A stretch of DNA of 64,000 nt from Clostridium acetireducens DSM 10703 (GTDB lineage Bacteria; Bacillota; Clostridia; Clostridiales; Clostridiaceae): assembly GCF_001758365.1 (NCBI RefSeq), contig NZ_LZFO01000005.1, positions 32,597-96,596 on the forward strand, given 5' to 3'. Positions 35,579 to 44,206 of this stretch are shown one piece after another; the stretch's first letter is position 1, and each line of letters begins with the position of its first letter. Position numbers and translations under genes: made by a program. Under the pieces are notes generated by a model. The model was not told the origin of the DNA. It did no database searches and saw only the letters and a list, made by a program, of their open reading frames with translations.

Positions 35579-36160
35579 ATGGAAAAACTTATACCTAATA
35601 GAGAGCAAGCATATGAGCTACTAAAAGAGTATAATAAAGATGAAAGTCTAATAAAACACGCTCTGTCTGTAGAAGCTGTTATGTTACATTTTGCGGAGTT
35701 GTTTGAAGAAGAAGACAAAGAAAAATGGGGAATTATAGGGTTAGTACATGACCTTGATTATGAAATGTATCCAGAAGAACATTGCAAAAAAACAAGGGAA
35801 ATATTAGAAGAAAGAAATTGGCCAGAAGACTATATTAGAGCAATTCAAAGCCATGGTTGGAAACTTTGCATAGATGTTGAACCTATAGAAAAAATGGAAA
35901 AAGTTTTATATGCAACAGATGAATTAACAGGATTAATTACAGCTACTGCACTTGTAAGACCAAGTAAAAGTATATTAGATATGAAAGTAAAATCAGTAAA
36001 AAAGAAATGGAATCAAAAAAGTTTTGCAGCAGGAGTAAATAGAGAAGTTATTGAAGAAGGTGCCAGTATGTTAGGCATGGATTTAACTAAAGTAATTGAA
36101 GAAACCATAAAAGCTATGCAAAATGTATCAGAAGACATAGGATTAAAAGGTAATTTATAA
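35579..36160 (+). CDS. HD-domain hydrolase
   Basis: This 193-aa protein has an HD fold: HALSVEAVMLHFAELF, then LVHDLDYEMYPEEH with the metal-binding HD pair, then a third metal histidine in IQSHGW. It is a stand-alone phosphohydrolase of unknown substrate. The ATG follows AGAAGGGG; an in-frame ATG at 35561 lies inside that ribosome site. Confidence 0.85.
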   Translation: MEKLIPNREQAYELLKEYNKDESLIKHALSVEAVMLHFAELFEEEDKEKWGIIGLVHDLDYEMYPEEHCKKTREILEERNWPEDYIRAIQSHGWKLCIDVEPIEKMEKVLYATDELTGLITATALVRPSKSILDMKVKSVKKKWNQKSFAAGVNREVIEEGASMLGMDLTKVIEETIKAMQNVSEDIGLKGNL

Positions 36161-36196
36161 GTTATATATGAAATTATATACAAAAGGAGAAATAAT

Positions 36197-37126
36197 ATGC
36201 TTTGTAAAGAACGTAATCTGCAAAACTACAAAAATATTGCTAAAAAACTTTATAAGCAGGGACTTTTACATGAAGCATTAAACTTCTATAAAAAGGCTTA
36301 TAATAAAACTAAAGACTTAGATTTATTAATTGATATAGCATATATTTACGATGAATTAGGAGAAATTTCTTCAGCTAAAAAAACCTATGAACACATATTA
36401 AAAATTGACCCGGGAGAAGAAAGAGCTTATTATGGATTGGCAATTATATATGATAATAAAAGGGACTACCATAAAGCTATAGAATACTATAAAAAAGCTA
36501 TATATATTAATCCAAATTACACTAAAGCTTATTTCTTTTTAGCTAACATATATGATTTAAAAGGAGATAAAAAAAAGGCTATAGAAAATTATAAAAAAGT
36601 TATAAGTTTAAATAGTAGAGATTTTTGGAGCTATGTAAATTTAAGTGCTATTTATGAAGAAATAGAACAATATGAAAAAGCAATTAATATGTTAGAAGAA
36701 AGCTTAAAAATAGATCCAGATAACTATATAGCTATATTTAATAAAGGTGTAGTTTTAGGAAAGTTAGGAAAAGTAAAAGAATCTATAGCTTGTTATAAGT
36801 TATCTATACAAAAAAATAAGCATTACTCTTATAGCTATTTGAATTTAGCCATTATATATAAAAATAGAGGTTTTTATAAAGAAGCTATTAATATAATTAC
36901 TGAAGGCATAAAAAATAATTCAGATATGGGATTTTTATATTACAATAGAGCTTGTTTTTATGTGCATATAAATAAGTTAAATGAAGCAGTAAAAGATTTA
37001 AAATCTGCTATTAATTTATATAAGGGTTTTGCAAAATATGCTGAAAAAGACCATGAATTAAATCCTATAAAAGGGCTAAAGGAATATAAAGAACTAATTA
37101 ATATTAGCTTGTTAAATAAAAAATAA
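36197..37126 (+). CDS. TPR-repeat protein
   Basis: This 309-aa protein is built of about seven to eight tetratricopeptide repeats of 34 residues (for example EERAYYGLAIIYDNKRDYHK, then YTKAYFFLANIYDLKGDKKK). There is no signal peptide or membrane segment. It is likely a protein-protein scaffold. AAAGGAG precedes the ATG. Palindrome copy 1 starts just after its stop codon. Confidence 0.9.
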   Translation: MLCKERNLQNYKNIAKKLYKQGLLHEALNFYKKAYNKTKDLDLLIDIAYIYDELGEISSAKKTYEHILKIDPGEERAYYGLAIIYDNKRDYHKAIEYYKKAIYINPNYTKAYFFLANIYDLKGDKKKAIENYKKVISLNSRDFWSYVNLSAIYEEIEQYEKAINMLEESLKIDPDNYIAIFNKGVVLGKLGKVKESIACYKLSIQKNKHYSYSYLNLAIIYKNRGFYKEAINIITEGIKNNSDMGFLYYNRACFYVHINKLNEAVKDLKSAINLYKGFAKYAEKDHELNPIKGLKEYKELINISLLNKK

Positions 37127-37128
37127 TT

Positions 37129-37436
37129 GAGATAATTTGCAGATAAAAAATAATTAAAAATAATCTGTATAAAAATAATAATACAGCAGCATAAAGAGAT
37201 TTTGTAAATAATTTGAATGAATTTTAGACAATCTTAGAAGAAAAAATAAAAAACTCCGCAATTCATCACAGGACATGATGAGCCAATTTCCGTACCAAGG
37301 ACGGTGCATAAATTGGGTAGGAGCTTTTTAATTTTTTATTCTTAGATTATCTTAATGAAATGACTTATTTACAAAATCTCTTTATGCTGCTGTCTTATTA
37401 TTTTTATACAGATTATTTTTAATTATTTTTTATTGA
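37129..37436 (+). repeat. Giant palindromic element, copy 1
   Basis: Arms 37143-37210 and about 37367-37433 are inverted repeats. The centre (37253-37323) folds as two hairpins inside an ACTCC/GGAGC closing stem: hairpin 1 (37263-37281, loop AGGAC) and hairpin 2 (37283-37316, loop AAGGAC). An inner asymmetric section (about 37211-37230 against 37350-37366) is not complementary and is the same in all copies. No open frame lies inside. The rest of the 37437-37688 gap is AT-rich without a gene. Confidence 0.85.
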
Positions 37437-37688
37437 ATATATTTATTTTGAATAACTGGTTAAAAATACAATAGAAGAGAAAATCCGAAGTATACTTATA
37501 AATATAGTGAAGAAAAGGTATTCTTTTTTAAAAATTCCCTTATTTTCAATAATAAAACCCTAAACCAAACTTTCGTTTTTCAAAATCTTAGTGTATAATA
37601 ATTGTAATACAAACAACTTTAGTATAAGGTATAAGTTGTTAGCTTGCTAAAAGCATTGTTATTTAAAATTATTTGGAGGAGATAGTTT

Positions 37689-39128
37689 GTGAATAAAAAC
37701 AGCAAAAATTCAAAATTTGAAAAAGTACTTTCAAATAAAGATATTATGGCACTAGCATTTGGGGCAATGATAGGTTGGGCATGGGTAGTTTTAACTGGAG
37801 AATGGATAAACAAAGCAGGAAGTTTAGGCTCAATTATAGGATTTTTAATTGGAGGTATTATGGTTTTATTTGTAAGTTTAACTTATGCTGAACTTACATC
37901 TGCAATGCCAAAGTGTGGTGGCGACCATGTTTTTGCTTATAGAGCTTTAGGTAGAAATGCATCTTTTATTTGTACTTGGGCTATTATTTTAGGATATATT
38001 TCAGTAGTATGTTTTGAAGCAGTAGCTTTTCCAACAGTTATTGAATATTTATTTTCTTCTTCCTATTTAAAAGGATATTTATATACTGTATCTGGTTATG
38101 ATGTATATTTAACTTGGGTAATAGTAGGAAGTATTAGTTCGATTATTGTTATGATAGTAAATTATATTGGCGTAAAACCACTAGCATTTATGCAAAAAGT
38201 TGTAACTATTATTATTGCATTAGCTGGTATATCTCTTTTTACAGGAAGTATATTAAATGGTGAAACTTCTAATTTAAAACCTTTAATAATGAATGGTAAA
38301 CAAGGAATTTTATCTGTGGCAGTAGCTACACCATTTTTATATGTTGGATTCGATGTAATTCCACAGGTAGCTGAGGAGATAAATATTCCCTCAAAAAAAA
38401 TAGGTAAATTATTAATTGCTTCAGTTATTATGGCAATAATATGGTATATAATGATAATTTATAGCACCTCAACAGCTTTAAATTTTAATGAAATTATGAC
38501 TTCTGATATGGTAACTGCAGATGCTATGAGTAAATTATTTAGTAGTAAATTAGCTGGGAAAATTATTATTTTAGCAGGTATAGGAGGAATATTAACTAGT
38601 TGGAATTCATTTTTTGTAGGTGGAAGCAGAGCTATTTATTCTATGGCAGAATCAAATATGCTGCCTTCATTTTTGGCAAAGCTTCATCCAAAATACAAAA
38701 CACCTACTAATGCAATTTTGTTAATTGGAATTTTATCCACACTAGCACCTTTACTTGGAAAAAATATGCTTATTTGGCTTAGTAACTCCGGTAGCTTTAC
38801 TATAGTTATTTCATACTTTATTGTATCAGCTTCATTTTTAGCACTAAGAAAAAAAGAGCCATTTATGAAAAGACCTTACAAAGTTAAATTTGGAAAATTT
38901 GTAGGTGTTATGGCAATGATAATTACAGGTGGTATGTTAATTTTATATATGCCCGGAATGCCAGCAGCACTTTCTTTAAAATATGAATGGAGTATTATAT
39001 TAACTTGGTTTGCTATAGGAGCTATACTTTTCATTAAAGAAAACTATAAATATAATTCAAAATTAAGAGATTCAGATTCTGTTTTATTTCATAATTCAAG
39101 AGGAAAATATAAAGAAAATTGTGTATAA
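37689..39128 (+). CDS. APC-family amino acid permease
   Basis: This 479-aa membrane transporter has about 12 hydrophobic segments and the APC-type start LALGAMIGWAWVVLTGEWI (as GAMIGWAWV). It has conserved EELTSAMPKCGGD-like (AELTSAMPKCGGDHVFAYRALG) and ALGxNASFICTWA segments. It likely imports an amino acid or related amine. The GTG start follows TTGGAGGA. It is bracketed by palindrome copies 1 and 2 in the same orientation, and the next gene is a BusR-like regulator. Confidence 0.88.
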   Translation: MNKNSKNSKFEKVLSNKDIMALAFGAMIGWAWVVLTGEWINKAGSLGSIIGFLIGGIMVLFVSLTYAELTSAMPKCGGDHVFAYRALGRNASFICTWAIILGYISVVCFEAVAFPTVIEYLFSSSYLKGYLYTVSGYDVYLTWVIVGSISSIIVMIVNYIGVKPLAFMQKVVTIIIALAGISLFTGSILNGETSNLKPLIMNGKQGILSVAVATPFLYVGFDVIPQVAEEINIPSKKIGKLLIASVIMAIIWYIMIIYSTSTALNFNEIMTSDMVTADAMSKLFSSKLAGKIIILAGIGGILTSWNSFFVGGSRAIYSMAESNMLPSFLAKLHPKYKTPTNAILLIGILSTLAPLLGKNMLIWLSNSGSFTIVISYFIVSASFLALRKKEPFMKRPYKVKFGKFVGVMAMIITGGMLILYMPGMPAALSLKYEWSIILTWFAIGAILFIKENYKYNSKLRDSDSVLFHNSRGKYKENCV

Positions 39129-39140
39129 CAATAAAGCAAA

Positions 39141-39526
39141 TACTAATATAGTTTGTTGAATAAAAAATACTTGATATAACTTGCATATAGAAAATAATTA
39201 AAAATAAGATATATAAAAATAATAAGCACAGTGCCATAAATAGAGTTTGTAAATAATTTGAATAAATTTTAGACACTCTTAGAAGAAAAAATAAAAAAAC
39301 TCCGTAATTCATCACAGGACGTGATGAGCCAATTTCCGCCCCAAGGACGGGGCATAAATTGGGTAGGAGTTTTTTAATTTTTTATTCTTAGAGTGTCTTA
39401 ATGAAATGATTTATTTACAAACTCTATTTATGGCACTGTGCTTATTATTTTTATATATCTTATTTTTAATTATTTTCTATATGCAAGTTATATCAAGTAT
39501 TTTTTATTCAACAAAGTATATTAGTA
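39141..39526 (+). repeat. Giant palindromic element, copy 2
   Basis: A 386-base palindrome. The outer arms (39141-39255 and 39412-39526) are complementary with only one mismatch. The centre (39299-39370) has the same two hairpins as copy 1, with perfect stems TCATCAC/GTGATGA (loop AGGAC) and GCCCC/GGGGC (loop AAGGAC). Compared with copies 1 and 3, arm bases differ but each change is matched in the opposite arm. Confidence 0.9.
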
Positions 39527-39629
39527 AAAGTACCAAGTTTAAGACTTATTACTTTTACATAAAATATATGTTATAATTTTAATAGTACTAATGTTATTTA
39601 ACTTAATAATTGTCTTGGAGGTATATGAA

Positions 39630-40250
39630 GTGGGAGAAAGTATTATAAAACCAGTATATCAACAAATAGCTATAGATATAGCCAATAGAATTGTTAATGG
39701 AGAATTTATATTAGGTAGCAAAATTTATGGAAGGTCTACTTTAGCTGGTCAATATGGTGTATCTCCAGAAACTATAAGGAGAGCTGTTAAGTTTCTTGAA
39801 GATATGGAAATAGTAACTGTTAAAGCAGGAAGTGGAATAATTGTAAAATCACGAGATGAAGCACTTAAATTTGTAGAAAGATTTAAAAATATAGATTCTA
39901 TGTTATCATTAAAAAAACGAATTTGGAATATTATAAAAGAAAAAAATAAGTTGGATGAAGAAGTTAAATCTTGCATAAATAAATTTATAGATTACTCAGA
40001 ACATGTTAGAAAATCAACGCCTTTTGCACCTATAGAAGTTGTAATACCTAAAAATTCTCATTTAGTAGGAAAAACTATTGGCGAGTCAAATTTTTGGCAA
40101 AATACTAGTGCTACCATAATTGCCATTAAAAAAGATGATAAGATAGTGCTATCTCCTGGACCCTATCAAGATTTTATAGTAGGTGATACTTTGGTTATGA
40201 TTGGAGATGAAGAAGCTTATCAAAGGGCTTTTAAATACTTAAATGAATAG
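39630..40250 (+). CDS. GntR-type regulator with TrkA-C domain (BusR-like)
   Basis: This 206-aa protein has a GntR winged helix (residues 1-75, GRSTLAGQYGVSPETIRRAVKFLEDM) and a C-terminal TrkA-C (RCK_C) domain (IEVVIPKNSHLVGKTIGES...GDTLVMIGDEE). The same architecture in BusR binds c-di-AMP and controls osmolyte transport. The GTG at 39630 follows GGAGG by 8 bases; the longer frame upstream lacks such a site. The APC permease upstream may be its target. Confidence 0.85.
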   Translation: MGESIIKPVYQQIAIDIANRIVNGEFILGSKIYGRSTLAGQYGVSPETIRRAVKFLEDMEIVTVKAGSGIIVKSRDEALKFVERFKNIDSMLSLKKRIWNIIKEKNKLDEEVKSCINKFIDYSEHVRKSTPFAPIEVVIPKNSHLVGKTIGESNFWQNTSATIIAIKKDDKIVLSPGPYQDFIVGDTLVMIGDEEAYQRAFKYLNE

Positions 40251-40260
40251 GTTGATATGT

Positions 40261-40704
40261 ATGGAAAATATAGATGATAAATTAAAAATAAGTGAAATTT
40301 TACTAAGTGTTATTTATAAATTTGTTGAAAGGGATAAAAAGGCAAAGTATTTTGGAACAGATACAGCACTATATCATTCAGAAATACATATGATAGAATT
40401 TATAAAAGAAAATAAAGATTTACACATATCTGCTATAGCACGTAAACTTGATATAACAAGGGGAGCTGTATCTCAAACTATAAAAAGGCTTGAAAAAAAA
40501 GGATTTATTGTAAAGGAGATGGATGAAGATAATAATTCAAAGCTTTTAATAAAGCTAACAGAAAAGGGAGAAATAGCTAATTATAATCATAAAAAATATC
40601 ATAAATCTTTTGATAAAATTATATTAGACATACTAAAAAATGAAGAAGAGCATAATGTGGAATTTTTAAAACACTTTTTTTATAAATTAGAAGAACTTAT
40701 ATAA
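40261..40704 (+). CDS. MarR-family transcriptional regulator
   Basis: This 147-aa protein has the MarR winged helix: LHISAIARKLDITRGAVSQTIKRLEKKGFIVKEMDEDNNSKLLIKLTEKG. It is likely a repressor of the MATE gene downstream; a perfect operator-like palindrome lies between them. The start is uncertain: ATG 40261 has a weak site, and ATG 40243 overlaps the end of the previous gene and would add six residues. Confidence 0.9.
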   Translation: MENIDDKLKISEILLSVIYKFVERDKKAKYFGTDTALYHSEIHMIEFIKENKDLHISAIARKLDITRGAVSQTIKRLEKKGFIVKEMDEDNNSKLLIKLTEKGEIANYNHKKYHKSFDKIILDILKNEEEHNVEFLKHFFYKLEELI

Positions 40705-40728
40705 AAAAAAGACTAATTGTCTTTTTTA
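40704..40728 (+). terminator. Rho-independent terminator
   Basis: AAAAAGAC pairs with GTCTTTTTT around a 5-base loop, directly after the MarR gene stop codon. Confidence 0.8.
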
Positions 40729-40740
40729 TTTTTAAAGAAC

Positions 40741-40757
40741 TGTATAGTATCTATACA
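40741..40757 (+). promoter_or_regulatory. MarR-type operator palindrome
   Basis: TGTATAG-TAT-CTATACA is a perfect 17-base dyad, 33 bases upstream of the MATE gene and 36 bases after the MarR gene. Position and symmetry suit a MarR dimer site. Confidence 0.65.
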
Positions 40758-40789
40758 CACTTTAACATTAATACAGAAAGGAGATTTTT

Positions 40790-42124
40790 ATGAATAAAAA
40801 TTTAGTTTTAATGAAAGAGGGAAATATCTCTAAGGCTTTAATTAATTTAAGCCTTCCAACTATTATAGGGCTTTTGATTATAAGTATTTATAATTTTACA
40901 GATAGTTTATTTGTAAGTGGACTTGGAACAGAGGCATTGGGAGCTACATCCATTGTGTATCCATTAATAACATTAATTCTGGGCATAGGACTTCTTTTTG
41001 GAAATGGAGGTTCTGCATATATTTCTCAGCTTTTAGGTGCTAATAAAAAGGGAAAGTCAGAGAAAGTTTTAGCCTCTACTATATTTTATAGTGTATTTAT
41101 AAGTTTGCTATTAGAAATTATAATACTAATTTTCTTAAATCCTATTTTAAGATTTATAGGTGCTACAGATACTCTTTTGCCTTTAGCAAAAGAGTATTCA
41201 TCCATATTAGTACTATCCTTTATATTTCAAGCTCTTTCTATATCATTTATGAATCTTGTAAGAGCAGAGGGAGCTGTAAATTTAAGTATGTATTCTCAAA
41301 TAGGTGGGGCAATATTAAACATTATATTAGACCCAATATTTATATACACATTTAAATTAGGCATTAGAGGAGCTGCTATTGCAACAGTTATTTCACAAAT
41401 TGTATCTCTTGTTATATTAATTCCCTATTACATTTCAGGAAAAAGTTACTTGAAAATTTCAATTAAAAATATTAGAGTTTCTAAAGAAATAATTAAGCCA
41501 ATATTGGTAATAGGACTACCTTTATTTGCTATAAATTTACTTCAATGCATGTCCATAAGTCTTTTGAATATATTTACTGCACCTTATGGAGATGAGGCAG
41601 TAGCTGGAGTAGGTATAGTAACTAGAATATGTTCAATACCTATGTTTGTTGTAACTGGTTTTTCAAGAGGTTATCAAAATTTTGTAGCATTTAATTTTGG
41701 AGCTAAAAACTTATTTAGAGTAAGGAAATCAACTAAAAAATCACTTATATGGTCAGTAGGATTTTGTATTTTAATATCCATTGTACAAGTGGTATTTTCA
41801 AAACAATTAGTTTCACTATTTACACAAGATACATTAGTAATAAAAATAGGTATTAGAGCATTATTTGCTAACAGCATTGTATTTTTTACTTATGGCTATC
41901 AATCCATAGTAATTGTTTTATTATTATCTATACAAAAAGAAAGAGAAGGATTTTTTTTAAGTTTAGGAAGACAAGGAATATTTTTTATACCTTTAGCATT
42001 TATTCTTCCCAAATTATTTGGACTAACTGGAGTTATATATGTTCAAGCTGCAGCAGATATTTTAACTACATTAGCAACTTTGTACATATTTTTCAAAATT
42101 AAAAAGCAAAAGTTAAAGTATTAA
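40790..42124 (+). CDS. MATE-family efflux pump
   Basis: This 444-aa membrane protein has about 12 hydrophobic segments in two related halves, with SLPTIIGLLIISIYNFTDSLFV near the start and VGLPLFAINLLQ-like sequence opening the second half (VIGLPLFAINLLQCMSI). It likely exports drugs or cations using an ion gradient. AGAAAGGAG precedes the ATG. The last seven codons lie inside palindrome copy 3. Confidence 0.9.
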   Translation: MNKNLVLMKEGNISKALINLSLPTIIGLLIISIYNFTDSLFVSGLGTEALGATSIVYPLITLILGIGLLFGNGGSAYISQLLGANKKGKSEKVLASTIFYSVFISLLLEIIILIFLNPILRFIGATDTLLPLAKEYSSILVLSFIFQALSISFMNLVRAEGAVNLSMYSQIGGAILNIILDPIFIYTFKLGIRGAAIATVISQIVSLVILIPYYISGKSYLKISIKNIRVSKEIIKPILVIGLPLFAINLLQCMSISLLNIFTAPYGDEAVAGVGIVTRICSIPMFVVTGFSRGYQNFVAFNFGAKNLFRVRKSTKKSLIWSVGFCILISIVQVVFSKQLVSLFTQDTLVIKIGIRALFANSIVFFTYGYQSIVIVLLLSIQKEREGFFLSLGRQGIFFIPLAFILPKLFGLTGVIYVQAAADILTTLATLYIFFKIKKQKLKY

Positions 42125-42477
42125 AATTAAGATAATTTGCAGATAGAAAATAATTAAAAATAAGCTGTATAAAAATAATAAGACAGCAAGTATAAAGAGA
42201 GTTTGTAAATAAGTCATTTCATTAAGACACTCTAAGAATAAAAAATAAAAAAACTCCTACCCAATTTATGCCCCGTCCTTGGGGCGGAAATTGGCTCATC
42301 ACGTCCTGTGATGAATTACGGAGTTTTTTTATTTTTTCTTCTAAGAGTGTCTAAAATTCATTCAAATTATTTACAAACTCTCTTTATACTTGCTGTCTTA
42401 TTATTTTTATACAGCTTATTTTTAATTATTTTCTATCTGCAAATTATCTTAATTTTAATACTTTAACTTTTGCTTTT
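42102..42477 (-). repeat. Giant palindromic element, copy 3 (inverted)
   Basis: A 376-base palindrome whose core is in the opposite orientation to copies 1 and 2. The left arm includes the last seven codons of the MATE gene; the right arm repeats that sequence inverted and runs to the stop codon of the cupin gene on the other strand. The core is 42250-42322. It lies between two convergent genes. Confidence 0.9.
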
Positions 42478-42817
42478 ATTGTTGAAATATTACTATAAGA
42501 AACATTTTGAATTTTTCTGTAGCATATAGAGCGTGAGGTATTCCAGAAGGCATTACTATAGTTTCGCCTTTCTTTAAATTGAATTTTTCATCTCCAACAG
42601 TTATTTCTGCTTCACCATCCATTATATAAACCATGGCATCTCCATGGGAAGAATGAGAACTTATTTCTTCTCCCTTATCAAAAGAAAATAAAGTTACACT
42701 AGAACCTTTTCCTTGAGAAAGAGTTCTACTTATTACTTGACCATCTTGATATTCTACTAAGTTTTCTAAGTTAAATATTTTTGCAAATTCTATGTTTTTA
42801 ATTAAATTTTTTTTCAT
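42476..42817 (-). CDS. Cupin-domain protein
   Basis: This 113-aa protein has a single cupin barrel: GEEISSHSSHGDAMVYIMDGEAEITVGDEKFNLKKGETIVMPSGIPHAL, with metal-binding histidines and a Glu/Asp. On the minus strand GGAGGTAAC precedes the ATG at 42817; the longer frame upstream lacks such a site. Function is unknown; small cupins of this type are often metal-binding or sensory proteins. Confidence 0.88.
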   Translation of the reverse strand: MKKNLIKNIEFAKIFNLENLVEYQDGQVISRTLSQGKGSSVTLFSFDKGEEISSHSSHGDAMVYIMDGEAEITVGDEKFNLKKGETIVMPSGIPHALYATEKFKMFLIVIFQQ

Positions 42818-43037
42818 AATTGTTACCTCCAATTTTTGATTTTTGTAATTAGTAATACTTAGTCTAATTGTAATAAACTTTTTCCTTTTAGTATGTAACA
42901 TAGGTTACCAATTCTTAATTATAGTATTAGCTTTAATTACTTTTTTAATAGCTTTGTATTGGCTAATTATTAATGATATAATAAATTAACTTATATAATG
43001 TAGTATTTACTAGTTAATATAGTAAAGGGAGGAAATT

Positions 43038-43649
43038 ATGACTGATAAAAGGTTACACTTATTTTTAATAATAAGCATAACAATTATTTTAATATACTCT
43101 GGTATTAATCCTTTTAATAGATTTACTTGGTTTTTAGAAGTTATTCCTGCAATAATAGGTGGAGCTGTATTGATATATATTTACCCTAAATTTAAATTTA
43201 CTAATTTAGTTTATATTTTAATTTGGGTTCATGCTATTATTTTAATAGTAGGCGGACATTATACCTATGCAGAAATGCCTTTATTTAATTGGATAAGAGA
43301 TACTTTCAATTTCAGTAGAAATTATTATGATAGATTAGGTCACTTTGCTCAAGGTTTTATACCAGCAATGGTGGCAAGGGAAATTTTAATAAAAAATAGT
43401 ATTGTAAATAAAAAGAAGTGGTTAGGATTTATAGTTATTTGTATATGTTTAGCTATTAGTGCATCTTATGAGTTAATTGAATTTGCAGTAGCAAAACTTA
43501 CAGGTACAGCTGCTGAAGCATTTTTAGGAACTCAAGGGGATGTATGGGACACTCAATGGGACATGTTTTTTGCATTAATAGGTTCAATAGTATCTATATT
43601 TACTCTTTCAAGATATCAAGATAATCAGTTAGATAAAAATAATATATAG
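43038..43649 (+). CDS. DUF2238-like membrane protein
   Basis: This 203-aa protein has about six membrane segments and the sequence HYTYAEMPLFNWIRDTFNFSRNYYDRLGHFAQGF, followed by SASYELIEFAVAKLTG, typical of the YjdF/DUF2238 family. AAGGGAGG precedes the ATG. Its function is not known. Confidence 0.85.
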   Translation: MTDKRLHLFLIISITIILIYSGINPFNRFTWFLEVIPAIIGGAVLIYIYPKFKFTNLVYILIWVHAIILIVGGHYTYAEMPLFNWIRDTFNFSRNYYDRLGHFAQGFIPAMVAREILIKNSIVNKKKWLGFIVICICLAISASYELIEFAVAKLTGTAAEAFLGTQGDVWDTQWDMFFALIGSIVSIFTLSRYQDNQLDKNNI

Positions 43650-43718
43650 ATATTTTATAAGGAGTTTTAGAATGTAAAATTTAATATATACTTATTGATA
43701 TTGGAACTTCATAGCAAT

Positions 43719-43750
43719 AAAAAGACCTTTATTTATAGAGGTCTTTTTTT
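43719..43750 (+). terminator. Rho-independent terminator
   Basis: AAAAAGACCT pairs with AGGTCTTTTT around a loop of about 10 bases and ends in T residues. Confidence 0.85.
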
Positions 43751-43816
43751 ATTGTTTGTTATATAAATTTACTTAAAACAATATAAATAGTATAAGTAAA
43801 TTTAGGAGGAGATTTT

Positions 43817-44206
43817 ATGGAAAATAGAATTTATAAGATTAACTGCAGAATAAGAAAATTGCAATCTATAGTATTTTACAGTAGATGTCCATATCATAGA
43901 TTTTATTATGAAACTCAGCTTAAAAAATCTTTAAATGAGTTTCATAATTTAAAAATGAAAGCTATGAATAGGCAAGATAGAGTTTTTACTCTTGAAGAGC
44001 TGTCAAATTATGATGGTTCTAATGGAAAACCAGCTTATATAGCAGTAAATGGAGTGGTTTATGATGTAAGTTTAGAACCTACTTGGGGAGGAGGTACACA
44101 CTCAGGATTAGTAGCAGGCAAAGATTATACAAAAGAATTCAATGAATGTCACGGTGGAAATTTAAAAATACTTGAGAAATTACCTAAGGTGGGAATTTTA
44201 AAGTGA
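43817..44206 (+). CDS. Cytochrome b5-like heme/steroid-binding protein
   Basis: This 129-aa protein has a charged N-terminal helical half and a C-terminal cytochrome b5-type domain: FTLEELSNYDGSNGKPAYIAVNGVVYDVS, then WGGGTHSGLVAGKDYTKEF and CHGG. Histidines in GGGTHSG and ECHGG are candidate heme ligands. Its stop codon overlaps the GTG start of the hydrogenase small subunit, so it is translationally coupled to the hydrogenase and may be an electron carrier for it. Confidence 0.82.
   Translation: MENRIYKINCRIRKLQSIVFYSRCPYHRFYYETQLKKSLNEFHNLKMKAMNRQDRVFTLEELSNYDGSNGKPAYIAVNGVVYDVSLEPTWGGGTHSGLVAGKDYTKEFNECHGGNLKILEKLPKVGILK

Noticed and set aside
36197..37126. Partner of the HD hydrolase in one pathway
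   Set aside because: The genes are neighbours but there is no overlap or shared family link that supports a joint role.
37253..37323. Palindrome core as a simple rho-independent terminator
   Set aside because: A poly-T does follow the ACTCC/GGAG stem and it may terminate transcription, but the long matched arms and the constant non-pairing section are not explained by that role.
37129..37436. Palindrome as a riboswitch or group II intron end
   Set aside because: It lies after stop codons rather than before genes, has no intron ORF, and shows no catalytic domain V pattern.
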